A DNA stretch of 64,000 bases from Erythrobacter sp. 3-20A1M. Its GTDB lineage: Bacteria > Pseudomonadota > Alphaproteobacteria > Sphingomonadales > Sphingomonadaceae. A program made the position numbers and the translations under genes. Below are positions 1-8,779 of this stretch, in pieces. The notes below the pieces were generated by a model. That model saw only the letters and a list, made by a program, of their open reading frames with translations, was not told the DNA's origin and ran no database searches. Position 1 is the stretch's first letter, and each line of letters starts with the position of its first letter. The DNA is taken from NCBI RefSeq assembly GCF_018636735.1, contig NZ_CP045200.1, forward strand, positions 558,001 through 622,000. Direction: 5' to 3'.

Positions 1-207
1 GAATTGGAGGCGCTGGCCGACAACGAGATGGTGTTCTCCATTGGCGACAAGTTCCGCCTCGACTTCACAGTGCAGGATTTCCTGCTCAGCTTCTCGACCC
101 CCAACCTCTATTTCCACGCCGCGACAGCTTACGACATCCTTCGCATGAAGGGCGTCGAGATCGGAAAGCGTGATTATCTGGGGGCGATGCGCGTACGGAG
201 CGCCTGA
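1..207 (+). CDS. DUF1993 family protein, C-terminal part (5' end outside window)
   Basis: The frame is open from the first base to the TGA at 205-207, giving about 68 residues with no convincing start, so this is the 3' end of a longer gene. The pattern FHAATAYDILRMKGVEIGKRD near the C-terminus is typical of DUF1993, a family of small helical proteins of unknown biochemical role (usually about 170 residues). A strong stem-loop follows within 25 bases. The family call is by recognition of this motif only; no function can be given. Confidence 0.75.
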   Translation, partial: ELEALADNEMVFSIGDKFRLDFTVQDFLLSFSTPNLYFHAATAYDILRMKGVEIGKRDYLGAMRVRSA

Positions 208-230
208 CGCTAGCGCTCCCTCAGCAAAGA

Positions 231-266
231 AAAACGGCCGCGGAGAGCAATCTCCGCGGCCGTTTT
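231..266. terminator. Bidirectional intrinsic terminator
   Basis: A perfect 16-bp inverted repeat (AAAACGGCCGCGGAGA and its complement) encloses a GCAA loop at 247-250. The A-tract at its left end becomes a U-tract for leftward transcripts, and TTTT ends the rightward arm. It lies between the convergent DUF1993 (+) and pnp (-) stop codons and probably serves both. Confidence 0.9.
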
Positions 267-286
267 CATTCAGGCTGAAGGCTGAA

Positions 287-2575
287 TCAGTCCTTCAGGA
301 AGTCGGGAACGTGGGCTTCGCCACCGCCACTGGAACCGTCGCCTTCGCCACGAGGGCCACGGTCGCCACCACGTCCGCGGCCACCGCCGCGGCGACGATC
401 GCCACCGCCACGCGGTCCACGGTCGCCACGATCACCACGCGGCTCGCGCGGGGGACGGGTGTCCTCCAGCTCTTCGCCGGTTTCCTGATCGACGACGCGC
501 ATCGACAAGCGGACCTTGCCACGGTTGTCGATCTCGAGGACCTTGACCTTCACTTCCTGGCCTTCGGAGACGACATCGGTCGGCTTCTCGACCCGCTCGT
601 TCTTCATTTCGGACACGTGGACGAGGCCGTCCTTGCCACCCATGAAGTTCACGAACGCACCGAAATCGACGATATTGACGACCTTGCCGGTGTAGATCTT
701 GCCGACTTCCGCTTCTTCGACGATGCCTTCGATCCACTTCTTGGCGGCTTCGATCTCGTCGGCGTTGGAGGAGCTGATCTTGATCACGCCCTCGTCATCG
801 ATGTCGACCTTCGCACCTGTTTCGGCGACGATCTCGCGGATCACCTTGCCGCCCGTGCCGATGACGTCGCGGATCTTCGACTTGTCGATCTGCATCGTCT
901 CGATACGCGGAGCGTGCTTGCTGACGCCGGTGCGCGACGTGCTGAGCGCCTTGGTCATTTCGCCCAGAATGTGCGCACGACCGGACTTCGCCTGCTCCAG
1001 CGCGGTCTTCATGATCTCCTGCGTGATGCCGGCGACCTTGATGTCCATCTGGAGGCTGGTGATGCCCTTCTCCGAGCCCGCGACTTTGAAGTCCATATCG
1101 CCCAGGTGATCTTCGTCACCCAGGATATCGGACAGAACCGCGAAGTCGTCGCCTTCGAGGATCAGGCCCATTGCGATGCCGGAAACCGGACGCTCGATCG
1201 GAACGCCGGCGTCCATCATCGACAGACAGCCGCCGCACACGGTCGCCATCGAGCTAGAGCCATTGGACTCGGTGATGTCCGACAGGATGCGGATGGTGTA
1301 GGGGAAATCCTCGTGATCGGGCAGCACCGGGTGCAGCGCGCGCCATGCGAGCTTGCCGTGGCCGGTTTCGCGGCGGCTGGTGAAACCGAAGCGACCCACT
1401 TCGCCGACCGAATAGGGCGGGAAGTTGTAGTGCAGCATGAAGGGCGAATAGGAGAGGCCCTCCAGCCCGTCGATCATCTGCTCGGCATCCTTGGTGCCCA
1501 GCGTGGTGGTGCAGATCGCCTGCGTCTCACCGCGCGTGAACAGCGCCGAACCGTGGGTCCGCGGCAGCAGGCCAACCATCGCCTCGATCGGGCGAACCTG
1601 GTCGAGCTTGCGCCCGTCGATGCGCTGGCCGTCCTTCAGGATGGCACCGCGCACGATTTCGGCTTCCAGCTTCTTGGTCAGCTTGATCGCGGTCATGCGC
1701 TGCTGGCCGTCGAATTCCTCGCTAGAATAATGCGCCTTCACCTTCTCGCGCGCTTCGTTCAGCGCGTCCGAACGGGCGGACTTGTCGGTCAGCTTGTAAG
1801 CCTTCGCGATGTCGTCGCCGATCATCGCCTTGATCGAGGACTTCATGTCCTCGTTGCCGTCACTGGTGGCGACTTCCCAAGGATCCTTCGCGGCCTGCTC
1901 GGCCAGATCGATGATCGCGCCGATGACCTTGCGGCTTTCCTCGTGCGCGAACATCACCGCGCCGAGCATTTCCTCTTCGGTCAGCTCCTTGGCTTCGGAT
2001 TCGACCATCATCACCGCGTCCTGCGTGGCGGCGACGACCAGGTCGAGGCGACCTTCGTCGTCCAGCGCGCTGGAAAGCGACGGGTTCAGCGCGTACTCGC
2101 CATTGCGGAAACCGACGCGCGCGGCACCGATCGGGCCCATGAACGGCACGCCCGAAATGGTCAGCGCAGCCGAAGCGGCGATCATCGCAACGATATCGGG
2201 CTCGGTCTCGCCGTCATAGGAGAGGACCTGGCAGATCACGTTGATCTCGTTGTAGAAGCCTTCCGGGAAGAGCGGCCGCACGGGGCGGTCGATCAGGCGC
2301 GAGGTCAGCGTCTCCTTCTCCGTGGCGCGGCCTTCGCGCTTAAAGAAGCCGCCCGGGATACGGCCCGCAGCGGAGAATTTTTCCTGGTAGTGAACGGTCA
2401 GGGGGAAGAAGTCCTGCCCTTCCTTGACGCTCTTGGCCGCGGTCACGGCGCACAGCACCACGGTCTCGCCATAGGTCGCCAGCACGGCGCCGTCGGCCTG
2501 ACGGGCGATACGCCCGGTTTCCAGAGTGAGGGTCTTTCCGCCCCACTCCAGTTCTACTTTCTTCGTGTCGAACAT
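287..2575 (-). CDS. pnp: Polyribonucleotide nucleotidyltransferase (PNPase)
   Basis: PNPase is the 3'-5' phosphorolytic exoribonuclease of RNA decay. The 762-residue product has the two RNase PH cores (about 10-140 and 320-540, with the [16 protein letters not shown] stretch), a KH domain ([16 protein letters not shown], about 555-615) and an S1 domain ([18 protein letters not shown], about 620-690). The tail is a low-complexity Arg/Gly/Asp extension of about 60 residues. I start at ATG 2573-2575 because GAAGGA lies 7 bases upstream; an in-frame GTG nine codons earlier lacks such a site. It follows rpsO, the classical arrangement. PNPase often controls its own mRNA through the leader, and the 174-base gap to rpsO could hold such a leader, but I see no defined structure beyond the rpsO hairpin. 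Confidence 0.97.
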   Translation of the reverse strand: MFDTKKVELEWGGKTLTLETGRIARQADGAVLATYGETVVLCAVTAAKSVKEGQDFFPLTVHYQEKFSAAGRIPGGFFKREGRATEKETLTSRLIDRPVRPLFPEGFYNEINVICQVLSYDGETEPDIVAMIAASAALTISGVPFMGPIGAARVGFRNGEYALNPSLSSALDDEGRLDLVVAATQDAVMMVESEAKELTEEEMLGAVMFAHEESRKVIGAIIDLAEQAAKDPWEVATSDGNEDMKSSIKAMIGDDIAKAYKLTDKSARSDALNEAREKVKAHYSSEEFDGQQRMTAIKLTKKLEAEIVRGAILKDGQRIDGRKLDQVRPIEAMVGLLPRTHGSALFTRGETQAICTTTLGTKDAEQMIDGLEGLSYSPFMLHYNFPPYSVGEVGRFGFTSRRETGHGKLAWRALHPVLPDHEDFPYTIRILSDITESNGSSSMATVCGGCLSMMDAGVPIERPVSGIAMGLILEGDDFAVLSDILGDEDHLGDMDFKVAGSEKGITSLQMDIKVAGITQEIMKTALEQAKSGRAHILGEMTKALSTSRTGVSKHAPRIETMQIDKSKIRDVIGTGGKVIREIVAETGAKVDIDDEGVIKISSSNADEIEAAKKWIEGIVEEAEVGKIYTGKVVNIVDFGAFVNFMGGKDGLVHVSEMKNERVEKPTDVVSEGQEVKVKVLEIDNRGKVRLSMRVVDQETGEELEDTRPPREPRGDRGDRGPRGGGDRRRGGGRGRGGDRGPRGEGDGSSGGGEAHVPDFLKD

Positions 2576-2710
2576 TGATTTTCCTTCTGACCCGCGTGCC
2601 ACATTGCCTCGCGGGGCCTCATATTCCGGGTAAGCCGTCCCGGGCCGGTGCGGGGCCTTGTCTGCCCCATTCTTCAGCCCGTGCGCCGAATTGCGCTTGG
2701 GCCGGATAGA

Positions 2711-2741
2711 CGAAGGGGCGGCTCTCGGAGCCGCCCCTTCG
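2711..2741 (-). terminator. Hairpin downstream of rpsO
   Basis: A perfect 14-bp stem (CGAAGGGGCGGCTC with its complement) and a 3-nt loop sits 9 bases past the rpsO stop. There is no U-tract on the leftward side, so it may work as a processing or attenuating hairpin in the rpsO-pnp transcript rather than a complete terminator. In other bacteria the rpsO-pnp intergenic hairpin is an RNase III site; that role here is inference. Confidence 0.6.
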
Positions 2742-2749
2742 AGAAACTC

Positions 2750-3019
2750 TTATTTACGAAGACCCAGCTTCTGGATCAGCGCGTTGTACCGCTCGACGTC
2801 CTTCTTCTTGAGATAGGCGAGCAGGCTGCGGCGCTTGTTGACCATGGTCAGCAGGCCGCGACGCGAGTGGTTATCCTTGTGGTGATCCTTGAAGTGTTCG
2901 GTCAGGTTGCGGATACGCTCGGTCAGGATCGCGACCTGCACCTCGGGCGAACCTGTATCGTTCGTGCCCGTGGCGTTATCCTTGATGATTTCCTGCTTCT
3001 TCTCGGCGGTTACCGACAT
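2750..3019 (-). CDS. rpsO: 30S ribosomal protein S15
   Basis: S15 is a primary 16S rRNA binding protein of the small-subunit platform. The 89-residue product has the family length and the hallmark stretches [22 protein letters not shown] and RRSLLAYL. An upstream in-frame GTG would add three residues; I use the internal ATG (3017-3019), which gives the canonical MSVTAEKK start. Only 5 bases separate it from the truB stop, so it is probably co-transcribed and coupled with truB. Confidence 0.98.
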   Translation of the reverse strand: MSVTAEKKQEIIKDNATGTNDTGSPEVQVAILTERIRNLTEHFKDHHKDNHSRRGLLTMVNKRRSLLAYLKKKDVERYNALIQKLGLRK

Positions 3020-3024
3020 TTCAT

Positions 3025-4038
3025 TCACTCCGCGACATCGTGCATGTTGAAACCCCGGACGACTTTCGCGTCGCCTCCGGCAATTTCCACCAGCGCCACC
3101 GGAATATCGCCCGATTTCGCAAGGTAGAGCCCGTCGGATTGGGGCATTCCCGAAAGGACCCGGCCCTGGCGGACCGCCTGCGCACTATCGGGGGTGAGGT
3201 TGAGAGCCGGGATGTCGTCCAGCCCCGCCTCGAGCGGCAGGAGGAGGTCTTGAAGGGGCGCGCCGTTACCGATTTCGTTGAGTTTGTCCAGCGAAATCGC
3301 CTGATCCTCGCGGAATGGCCCGGCCTTCGTACGTCTGAGATAGGTGACGTGTCCCACGGTGCCAAGGGCGCGCGCGATATCCCGTGCCAGCGATCGGATG
3401 TAGGTTCCCTTGGAAACATGCGCTGTCAGCGTGACCGCGTCGACCGAAACGAGCGGCGGCGCTGGATTGTATGGGTCGGGCTGGGCGAAGCCGGTAGCAA
3501 GCTGCGAGGGATTGTCCTCTCCCGCATAGCCGCCAGCCAAGCCCAGATCATGAATCGTGACCCGCCGCGTCTTCATCGCAACTTCCTCGCCCGCGCGCGC
3601 GCGGTCATAGGCACGCTTGCCGTCGATCTTCACGGCCGAATAGGCCGGTGGCACCTGCTCGATTTCGCCGACGAACGCGTCGAGCACGGCCGCGACCGCC
3701 TCCATCGGGGGCCGGCGGGTCGAACGTGCGATTACCTCCCCCTCGGTATCTAGGGTGTCGGTTTCCTCGCCGAACTGGATCGTGAACTCGTAGATCTTGC
3801 TAGCATCGAGCATCCGCCCGGCAAGTTTGGTCGCTTCTCCCAGCGCGATCGGCAGCACGCCTTCGGCCAGCGGGTCGAGCGTGCCACCATGGCCTACCTT
3901 AGTCTTCGCATAGCCACCCTGTCGCAGGTTGCGCTTGACCGCGGCAACTGCCTGCGTCGAACCGAGGCCACGGGGTTTGTCGAGAATGATCCAGCCGTGC
4001 GGGATATCAGCCCCCTGCGACCGCGTCGGCCAGCGCAA
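3025..4038 (-). CDS. truB: tRNA pseudouridine(55) synthase TruB
   Basis: TruB makes pseudouridine 55 in the T-loop of elongator tRNAs. The sequence carries motif [16 protein letters not shown] (about 14-28), and the catalytic motif [15 protein letters not shown] with the nucleophilic Asp at residue 55. [12 protein letters not shown] and [12 protein letters not shown] follow, with a short PUA-like C-terminus. There is no ATG before HGWIILDKP: the longest frame begins at TTG 4036-4038, inside the last codons of the upstream protease gene (32-base overlap), without a clear ribosome site. The start is therefore uncertain, probably coupled to the upstream gene. Confidence 0.95.
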   Translation of the reverse strand: MRWPTRSQGADIPHGWIILDKPRGLGSTQAVAAVKRNLRQGGYAKTKVGHGGTLDPLAEGVLPIALGEATKLAGRMLDASKIYEFTIQFGEETDTLDTEGEVIARSTRRPPMEAVAAVLDAFVGEIEQVPPAYSAVKIDGKRAYDRARAGEEVAMKTRRVTIHDLGLAGGYAGEDNPSQLATGFAQPDPYNPAPPLVSVDAVTLTAHVSKGTYIRSLARDIARALGTVGHVTYLRRTKAGPFREDQAISLDKLNEIGNGAPLQDLLLPLEAGLDDIPALNLTPDSAQAVRQGRVLSGMPQSDGLYLAKSGDIPVALVEIAGGDAKVVRGFNMHDVAE

Positions 4039-4690
4039 GGTATTTGCGCATCGCCCAATCGACCGGCGGCCCCACCGTGTTCTCGATCAATCCCAGACCG
4101 GGCAGGAACCATGTGAGCGCGATGAGGCCGACGAATAGCAGCATGCCGATCGGGCGCAGCCGCTCATAGGCGCGCGCCCAACGCGGCGGCAGCAGTCCTT
4201 CCAGAATATGCGAGCCGTCGAACGGCGGGATCGGCAGCAGGTTGAAGAAGGCGAGGAAGATATTGATCAGAAGGAAATAGAACAGGCCCTGCACGAGCAT
4301 GTCCGGCGCGGCCATTTCCTGCGCGGTCATGCCGTGGGTGACAAGGCCGAGAACCACCGCACCGATCGCGGCGAGCAGCAGATTCGTTCCCGGTCCCGCC
4401 GCCGCAACCGCCATCATCCCGTAGCGCGGATTGTCGAGCCGGTTCTTCATCACCGGCACCGGCTTCGCCCAGCCGAATATCGGCCCGCCCACCACGGCGA
4501 GGAACCCGGGCACGAGCAAAGTGCCGATCGGGTCGACATGGCGCAGAGGATTGAGGCTGAGCCGGCGCTGCTCCTTCGCCGTGGGATCGCCGAGCGCGAG
4601 CGCCACCCAGCCATGGGCGACCTCGTGGAATACGATGGCGACGATCAACGCCGGCACGAGCACCACAGCGAGGGAAAGGGTATCGGTCAT
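4007..4690 (-). CDS. Site-2 protease family (M50) intramembrane metalloprotease
   Basis: This is a 227-residue polytopic membrane protein of the compact S2P/M50 class. The zinc-binding HEVAH is at residues 22-26 in the first membrane helix and the second metal motif NLLPIPPFDGSH ends near residue 161 (Asp158). About five or six hydrophobic segments are visible and no PDZ domain is present, so it differs from RseP. Proteins of this class cleave membrane substrates, but the substrate cannot be read from sequence. It overlaps truB by 32 bases and is probably the first gene of the short truB-rpsO-pnp run. Confidence 0.92.
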   Translation of the reverse strand: MTDTLSLAVVLVPALIVAIVFHEVAHGWVALALGDPTAKEQRRLSLNPLRHVDPIGTLLVPGFLAVVGGPIFGWAKPVPVMKNRLDNPRYGMMAVAAAGPGTNLLLAAIGAVVLGLVTHGMTAQEMAAPDMLVQGLFYFLLINIFLAFFNLLPIPPFDGSHILEGLLPPRWARAYERLRPIGMLLFVGLIALTWFLPGLGLIENTVGPPVDWAMRKYLALADAVAGG

Positions 4691-4734
4691 AACGGGGAAA
4701 TAGGGTCAGCCGCGCCTTGTTGCCATAGCACCCG

Positions 4735-5316
4735 TCAGCACTCCGCCAGGGCGGATACGAAATGGCGTCGACACAGCGCCACGTAGCGGTCGTTGCCGCC
4801 AATCTCCGTCTGCGCGCCTTCCTGCACCGCCGCGCCTGCCGCATCGACCCGCAGGTTCATCGTCGCCTTGCGACCGCAATGGCATACAGCCTTCAGCTCG
4901 ATCAGGGAGTCTGCGATACCCAGCAGCGCGGCGGAGCCGGGGAAGAGCTCGCCCTGGAAATCGGTGCGCAAGCCATAGCACAGAACGGGGATGCCCTCTT
5001 CGTCCGCCAGACGGGCCAGCTGCCATACCTGATCGCGGGTCAGGAACTGCGCTTCGTCCACCAGCACGCAATCGAGCGGCCTGCTGCGGTTGGCGGCGCC
5101 GATTTCCGCCCACAGATCGGTATCGGGGCGATAGAGATTGGCCTCCGCCTCCAGCCCGATGCGGCTGGCGATGGGCTTCCCTTCCGACCGGTCGTCGAGC
5201 GCAGCGGTCCACAGCATGGTCGCCATGCCGCGCTCGCGATAGTTGAAGTCGGCCTGCAGCAACGTGGTCGACTTTCCCGCGTTCATGCTCGCATAATAGA
5301 AATAGAGCTTCGCCAT
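4735..5316 (-). CDS. tdk: Thymidine kinase (type II)
   Basis: The enzyme phosphorylates thymidine to dTMP in the salvage pathway. The 192-residue product has the P-loop ASMNAGKST at 9-17, the catalytic Glu88 in VDEAQFL, the lasso region and zinc-ligand cysteines (CHCGRK near 145-150, LCRRH near the C-terminus). I start at ATG 5314-5316 because AAAGGGTGG precedes it at a good distance; an extra 15 upstream codons are open but not family-like. It stands alone, 44 bases downstream of the protease gene start region and divergent from the oxidoreductase at 5405. Confidence 0.96.
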   Translation of the reverse strand: MAKLYFYYASMNAGKSTTLLQADFNYRERGMATMLWTAALDDRSEGKPIASRIGLEAEANLYRPDTDLWAEIGAANRSRPLDCVLVDEAQFLTRDQVWQLARLADEEGIPVLCYGLRTDFQGELFPGSAALLGIADSLIELKAVCHCGRKATMNLRVDAAGAAVQEGAQTEIGGNDRYVALCRRHFVSALAEC

Positions 5317-5404
5317 CGCCCACCCTTTACCTGCGGCTCGCGCAGCGCGATACGCCTGCACACGACATCATCCCCATCCAATGCAGCGACCACGAGGTAC
5401 AGGC

Positions 5405-6511
5405 ATGAGCACGACCGGAAAGCAGATTTTCACCACGCTGGAGAGCGACGGCACCCTGACCGTGGAGCTCGCGGACAGCGAATGGCAGGCCCCGACCGGC
5501 AATCAGGTGCTGGTGAAGATGGAAGCCGCGCCGATCAATCCCAGCGATCTGGCGCTGCTGCTCGGCCCTGCCGATCTGGAAAATGCAGACTACTCGCCGG
5601 GCAAGCTCGTCGCGAAGATGCCCGAACCGTTCAATTCCGGTGCGAAGGGTCGTCATGGGCAGCGCCTGCCCGTGGGTAACGAGGGCGCGGGTACCGTCGT
5701 GGCAACCGGAGAGGGTGAGATGGCGAAGGCTCTCGCCGGACAGCGTGTGGCCTGCGTACCCGGCACCGCCTACGGCGAATATGCCATCGCCGATGCGACG
5801 ATGTGCCTGCCACTGGGCGACCATTCGGCACAGGACGGTGCCAGCGCATTCGTCAATCCCATGACAGCGCTCGGTTTCGTCGAGACCGCTAAGGCCGAAG
5901 GGCAGGACGCGATAATCCACGCCGCGGCGGCCTCCAATCTCGGGCAGATGCTCGGCCGTATCTGCCGTGCCGACGGGATGGCGCTGGTCAATATCGTCCG
6001 CAAGCAGGAGCAGGTCGAGCTGCTGAGAGGGCAAGGTGCGGAGCACGTCGTGAATTCGAGCGACGACGATTTCATGGCGCAGCTGCGCGGCGCCATCGAC
6101 GCGACCGACGCCTATTTCGGTTTCGATCCGATCGGCGGAGGCAAGACGGTCGACCACTGTTTCAAGGCGATGGAGCAGGTCGCAGTCGGTAAGATGAGCG
6201 AATACAACCGCTACGGATCGAACCAGCCCAAGAAGATGTATATCTACGGTCGCCTCGACCTAGGGCCGACGATCCTGACGCCCAGTTACGGCTTCGGCTG
6301 GACCTTGGGCGGCTGGCTGCTGACGCCCTTCCTCCAGCAGGCGGGCATGGAAACCGTCATGCGGATGCGCCAGCGCGTGATCGACGAACTGACGACCACA
6401 TTCGCCAGCAACTATACCCGCAAGGTTACGCTGGAAGAGATGCTGGAGAAGGACGCAGTAATGCAGTATTCTGCGATGCGGACGGGCGAGAAATATCTCG
6501 TCACGCCCTGA
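5405..6511 (+). CDS. Zinc-independent MDR family oxidoreductase (quinone oxidoreductase-like)
   Basis: The 368-residue product belongs to the medium-chain dehydrogenase/reductase superfamily. The N-terminal GroES-like fold includes QVLVKMEAAPINPSDLALL (about 39-57) and GNEGAGTVVATGEG. A Rossmann domain follows around 160-250 (AIIHAAAASNLGQMLGRICR), where the usual glycine motif is modified. Zinc-ligand cysteines are absent, so it is a reductase rather than a zinc alcohol dehydrogenase. The substrate is unknown. The ATG at 5405 is chosen for the GAGGT upstream; it is a single-gene unit divergent from tdk. Confidence 0.85.
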   Translation: MSTTGKQIFTTLESDGTLTVELADSEWQAPTGNQVLVKMEAAPINPSDLALLLGPADLENADYSPGKLVAKMPEPFNSGAKGRHGQRLPVGNEGAGTVVATGEGEMAKALAGQRVACVPGTAYGEYAIADATMCLPLGDHSAQDGASAFVNPMTALGFVETAKAEGQDAIIHAAAASNLGQMLGRICRADGMALVNIVRKQEQVELLRGQGAEHVVNSSDDDFMAQLRGAIDATDAYFGFDPIGGGKTVDHCFKAMEQVAVGKMSEYNRYGSNQPKKMYIYGRLDLGPTILTPSYGFGWTLGGWLLTPFLQQAGMETVMRMRQRVIDELTTTFASNYTRKVTLEEMLEKDAVMQYSAMRTGEKYLVTP

Positions 6512-6520
6512 CCGAGGCGC

Positions 6521-7501
6521 CTAGCGGCGCTGAAAAGCGGCCTGAATGGCGGCGGGATCGGTGATCCCGTTTGCCAGCAGCAATTGCAACAGGATGCGCG
6601 CTTTCGCCGGGCCAAGGGCGCGTGCGGCGACGAAACCGGCGCTGTCGTCCTCCGGTTCGCGATCGACCAACCCTTCGTCCACCCGGCTCGAGCGGACCAC
6701 CGGCACGCCAGCGCGGACCGCATCGGCCAGCGCATCGCGCAAACGGCGCGACGCGTTGCCCTCCCCCATTCCGGCCAGAACGATGCCCCTCGTCCCGTGG
6801 CGGACGAGCAGCGCGACGAGTTCGACATCGGCCGCTGCGCACGCATGGACGATCGCAACCGGGGGCAGTTCATCCGGCAAGGGATAGCGCGCTTCCTGCG
6901 CAGGCCGCCACGGTTCGGCGAACCATTCGAGCGACGTCGGCGTGACCGCCGCGATCGGGCCGCGCGGAAAGCTGCGGAAGGCGTTCGTTCCGGTGGTCAC
7001 GGCCTTGCGCACGTCGCGCGCTGCGTGAACCAGATCGCCCATCACCACCAGGACCCCGCGCCCGGCCGCCTCCCGGTCGCGCGCTACAACCACCGCGTTG
7101 GCAAAATTGCGCATACCGTCGCTCCCCACCGCATCGGCGGGCCGCATCGCGCCGACCAGCACCACCGGCTTGTGCGTCGGCAGCGTCTGGTCGAGCAGCA
7201 ACGCGGTTTCCTCCGCCGTATCCGTTCCGTGGGTGATGACGATCCCGTCGCACTCGGGGTTCTCGATCGCCGCCAGCGCGATCGCGTGCAGTTCCCGCCA
7301 CACCGTCATATCGATGTCTTCGGACCCGATATTGGCGATCTGGCGTCCGGTCAGTCTGGCATCGAGGCCGAAGCTTTCGATCCGCGCGATGAAATCCTGG
7401 ATACCGATCTGCCCAGGGCGATAGTCGCGCCGCACGGGGGAGCCGGCGCGACCGGCAATGGTACCGCCGGTGGCGAGGACATGAATTCTTGCCTGCGTCA
7501 T
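6521..7501 (-). CDS. L-asparaginase (type I/II asparaginase family)
   Basis: Asparaginase hydrolyses asparagine to aspartate and ammonia. The two catalytic threonine signatures are visible: LATGGTIAG at 9-17 and ITHGTDTAEETA around 90. VGAMRPADAVGSDG follows, and the C-terminal domain ends at RR, 326 residues in all, a normal family length. I use ATG 7499-7501 (MTQARIHVLATGG); a GTG 17 codons upstream would add a basic, non-conserved tail. No signal peptide is seen, so a cytoplasmic enzyme is likely. The gene lies directly downstream of the odd small gene at 7559-7949. Confidence 0.9.
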   Translation of the reverse strand: MTQARIHVLATGGTIAGRAGSPVRRDYRPGQIGIQDFIARIESFGLDARLTGRQIANIGSEDIDMTVWRELHAIALAAIENPECDGIVITHGTDTAEETALLLDQTLPTHKPVVLVGAMRPADAVGSDGMRNFANAVVVARDREAAGRGVLVVMGDLVHAARDVRKAVTTGTNAFRSFPRGPIAAVTPTSLEWFAEPWRPAQEARYPLPDELPPVAIVHACAAADVELVALLVRHGTRGIVLAGMGEGNASRRLRDALADAVRAGVPVVRSSRVDEGLVDREPEDDSAGFVAARALGPAKARILLQLLLANGITDPAAIQAAFQRR

Positions 7502-7558
7502 GCCCGCCCGTTTGGGGGACGCAAAGGCGCGGCGCAATGGGCGCGTCAGCACATCCCC

Positions 7559-7949
7559 CTAACAAAAGGGCAGTGTCGAGCTGCGTGATCGAGGCGGTCA
7601 GCGCATCCGCATGTGCAGGCGCGATCAGATGATCGATCGAACGCGCGTTCCTGAAGGCTCCGGAAGAACCGGTCAGCGCGACGAGCAGAATGGCTTCCCC
7701 TTCCCCGATGCATGGTGTGCACGGACACGAGAGCACCAACCGTTCCCGCCCATGCCGGGCGATGATCGCCATCGTCGCATGGAACGGCTCGATCCCGCCG
7801 ACCACGCGGTGCGACACGAAGCGTAGCGATACCGCCTCGACCGGGCAGCGCCCCCTCTTCGCGGCGAAGACCCAGTCCCGCATGGCCAGCAAGAGGAGCC
7901 GCTCGCGGCGATCGAGGACAGCAAGCGGGCGATCGACATACTGGTACAT
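7559..7949 (-). CDS. Small conserved protein of unknown function, apparent +1 frameshift before its stop
   Basis: From ATG 7947-7949 the frame encodes MYQYVDRPLAVLDRRERL followed by about 110 coherent residues (RDWVFAAKRGRCPVEAV, FHATMAIIARHGRERL, CTPCIGEGEAILLVAL). The pattern resembles a small family of about 130 residues that I recall from sphingomonads and whose function I cannot give. In this frame there is no stop: it runs on for another 230 codons through asparaginase in the wrong frame, down to 6870. A stop (TAG, 7559-7561) sits one base out of frame just after a CCC-TTTT run, so a one-base insertion, a sequencing slip or programmed shifting is likely. A Fur-like operator lies 60-74 bases upstream, suggesting iron control. 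Confidence 0.6.
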
Positions 7950-8008
7950 GGTAACGGCAGCTCCCTCGGCGAATCGGACAGGGAGACCGTGCCACGGCCG
8001 CCACTATT

Positions 8009-8023
8009 TGCAAATAATTCTCA
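8009..8023 (-). promoter_or_regulatory. Fur-box-like operator
   Basis: TGCAAAT-A-ATTCTCA reads as a 7-1-7 Fur site; the 19-base core on the minus strand, GCTAATGAGAATTATTTGC, matches 14 of 19 positions of the E. coli consensus. It sits in an AT-rich patch between the leftward gene starting at 7949 and the rightward tRNA-Val promoter. The first is the more likely target. The binding claim is inference from the match. Confidence 0.6.
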
Positions 8024-8044
8024 TTAGCGAATTCAATCTCATGA

Positions 8045-8072
8045 TTGACCATTCGGCTTTCGGCGCTATGGG
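8045..8072 (+). promoter_or_regulatory. Probable sigma-70 promoter of tRNA-Val
   Basis: TTGACC (8045-8050) and TATGGG (8067-8072) are spaced by 16 bases, and the expected start at about 8079 leaves a leader of roughly 7 bases before the tRNA. Assigned by hexamer match and position only. Confidence 0.45.
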
Positions 8073-8085
8073 CGTGTCGCGCTCC

Positions 8086-8161
8086 GGGCGGTTAGCTCAG
8101 CTGGTAGAGCATCTCGTTTACACCGAGAGGGTCGGCGGTTCGAACCCGTCACCGCCCACCA
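8086..8161 (+). tRNA. tRNA-Val (anticodon UAC)
   Basis: A full 76-base cloverleaf is present. The acceptor stem GGGCGGT pairs with ACCGCCC, the D arm contains AGCTCAGCTGGTAGAGC, and the anticodon stem TCTCG/CGAGA has loop TTTACAC (anticodon TAC). The T arm contains GGTTCGAACCC, the discriminator is A, and CCA is encoded at 8159-8161. Confidence 0.97.
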
Positions 8162-8209
8162 GGCTCCCCAACACGACATATGCTTGGAAAAGCGAAGGGT
8201 GGACTTTGC

Positions 8210-8779
8210 TCACCCCTTTGGCGCGATACCCTCGTCGATCGCCCCGCGCGCTTCGGGCGACGACCAGTCATAGCCGCCTGCCACGCGCCACACCTCGCGA
8301 CCGCTCGCATCGTAGAGCACGGTGATCGGCAGGTTCGCCCCGTAGGCGAAGCCGAGGCGGTTGTCGGGATCGAGCCAGGGTTGAAGATTGGCGAAATCGT
8401 TCTTGGCGAAGAACGGCTCGACCTTTTCGGCCCCTTCCAGATCCTGGCTGACGGTAACCACCCTCACCTTGCCGCCGAGCTCGGCTGCGAGTTCGTCGAG
8501 CTGCGGCATCTCCTCGATGCAAGGGGCGCACCATGTCGCCCACAGATTGAGGAGCACCGGCGTACCCTGCAGTGCCCCCAGATTGAGCGCGTTGCCGGAG
8601 GGATCGGTGACATTCTGCGTCGGCATGAGATCGCCCGCATGGCTGCGATCGATTTCGGCCTTAGTGGAGGTCTTTTGCGCCGCAGTAGTCTCGGTTTGTT
8701 GCGGGCCGTCGGAAGTCTGCCTATCGCAGCCGGCGAGCAGCAACAAAGACAAGGCGGCGATGGACGAGAAGCGGGACAA
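8210..8779 (-). CDS. TlpA-like thiol:disulfide lipoprotein
   Basis: The 189-residue product is a periplasmic thioredoxin-fold protein of the TlpA/ResA type. A lipoprotein signal peptide with lipobox LLAGC (Cys18) is followed by a Ser/Thr/Gln-rich linker and a domain containing the redox motif WATWCAPC (Cys84, Cys87) and the cis-proline loop [11 protein letters not shown] choose the TTG at 8777-8779 because GGAGG lies 6 bases upstream and the resulting signal peptide is well formed; longer frames start with unrelated residues. This start lies inside the first codons of argH on the other strand. Likely role: reduction of periplasmic disulfides such as in cytochrome c or cell-envelope proteins; the partner is not evident. 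Confidence 0.88.
   Translation of the reverse strand: MSRFSSIAALSLLLLAGCDRQTSDGPQQTETTAAQKTSTKAEIDRSHAGDLMPTQNVTDPSGNALNLGALQGTPVLLNLWATWCAPCIEEMPQLDELAAELGGKVRVVTVSQDLEGAEKVEPFFAKNDFANLQPWLDPDNRLGFAYGANLPITVLYDASGREVWRVAGGYDWSSPEARGAIDEGIAPKG

Noticed and set aside
170-2578. 802-codon frame on the plus strand opposite pnp
   Set aside because: It is the antisense shadow of pnp; GC-rich codon bias keeps it open. No family resemblance or ribosome site.
6870-7561. Continuation of the small gene at 7949 as a single 359-residue protein
   Set aside because: The part below 7559 is asparaginase in a wrong frame and looks like shadow sequence, so a frameshift at the end of the small gene is the better reading.
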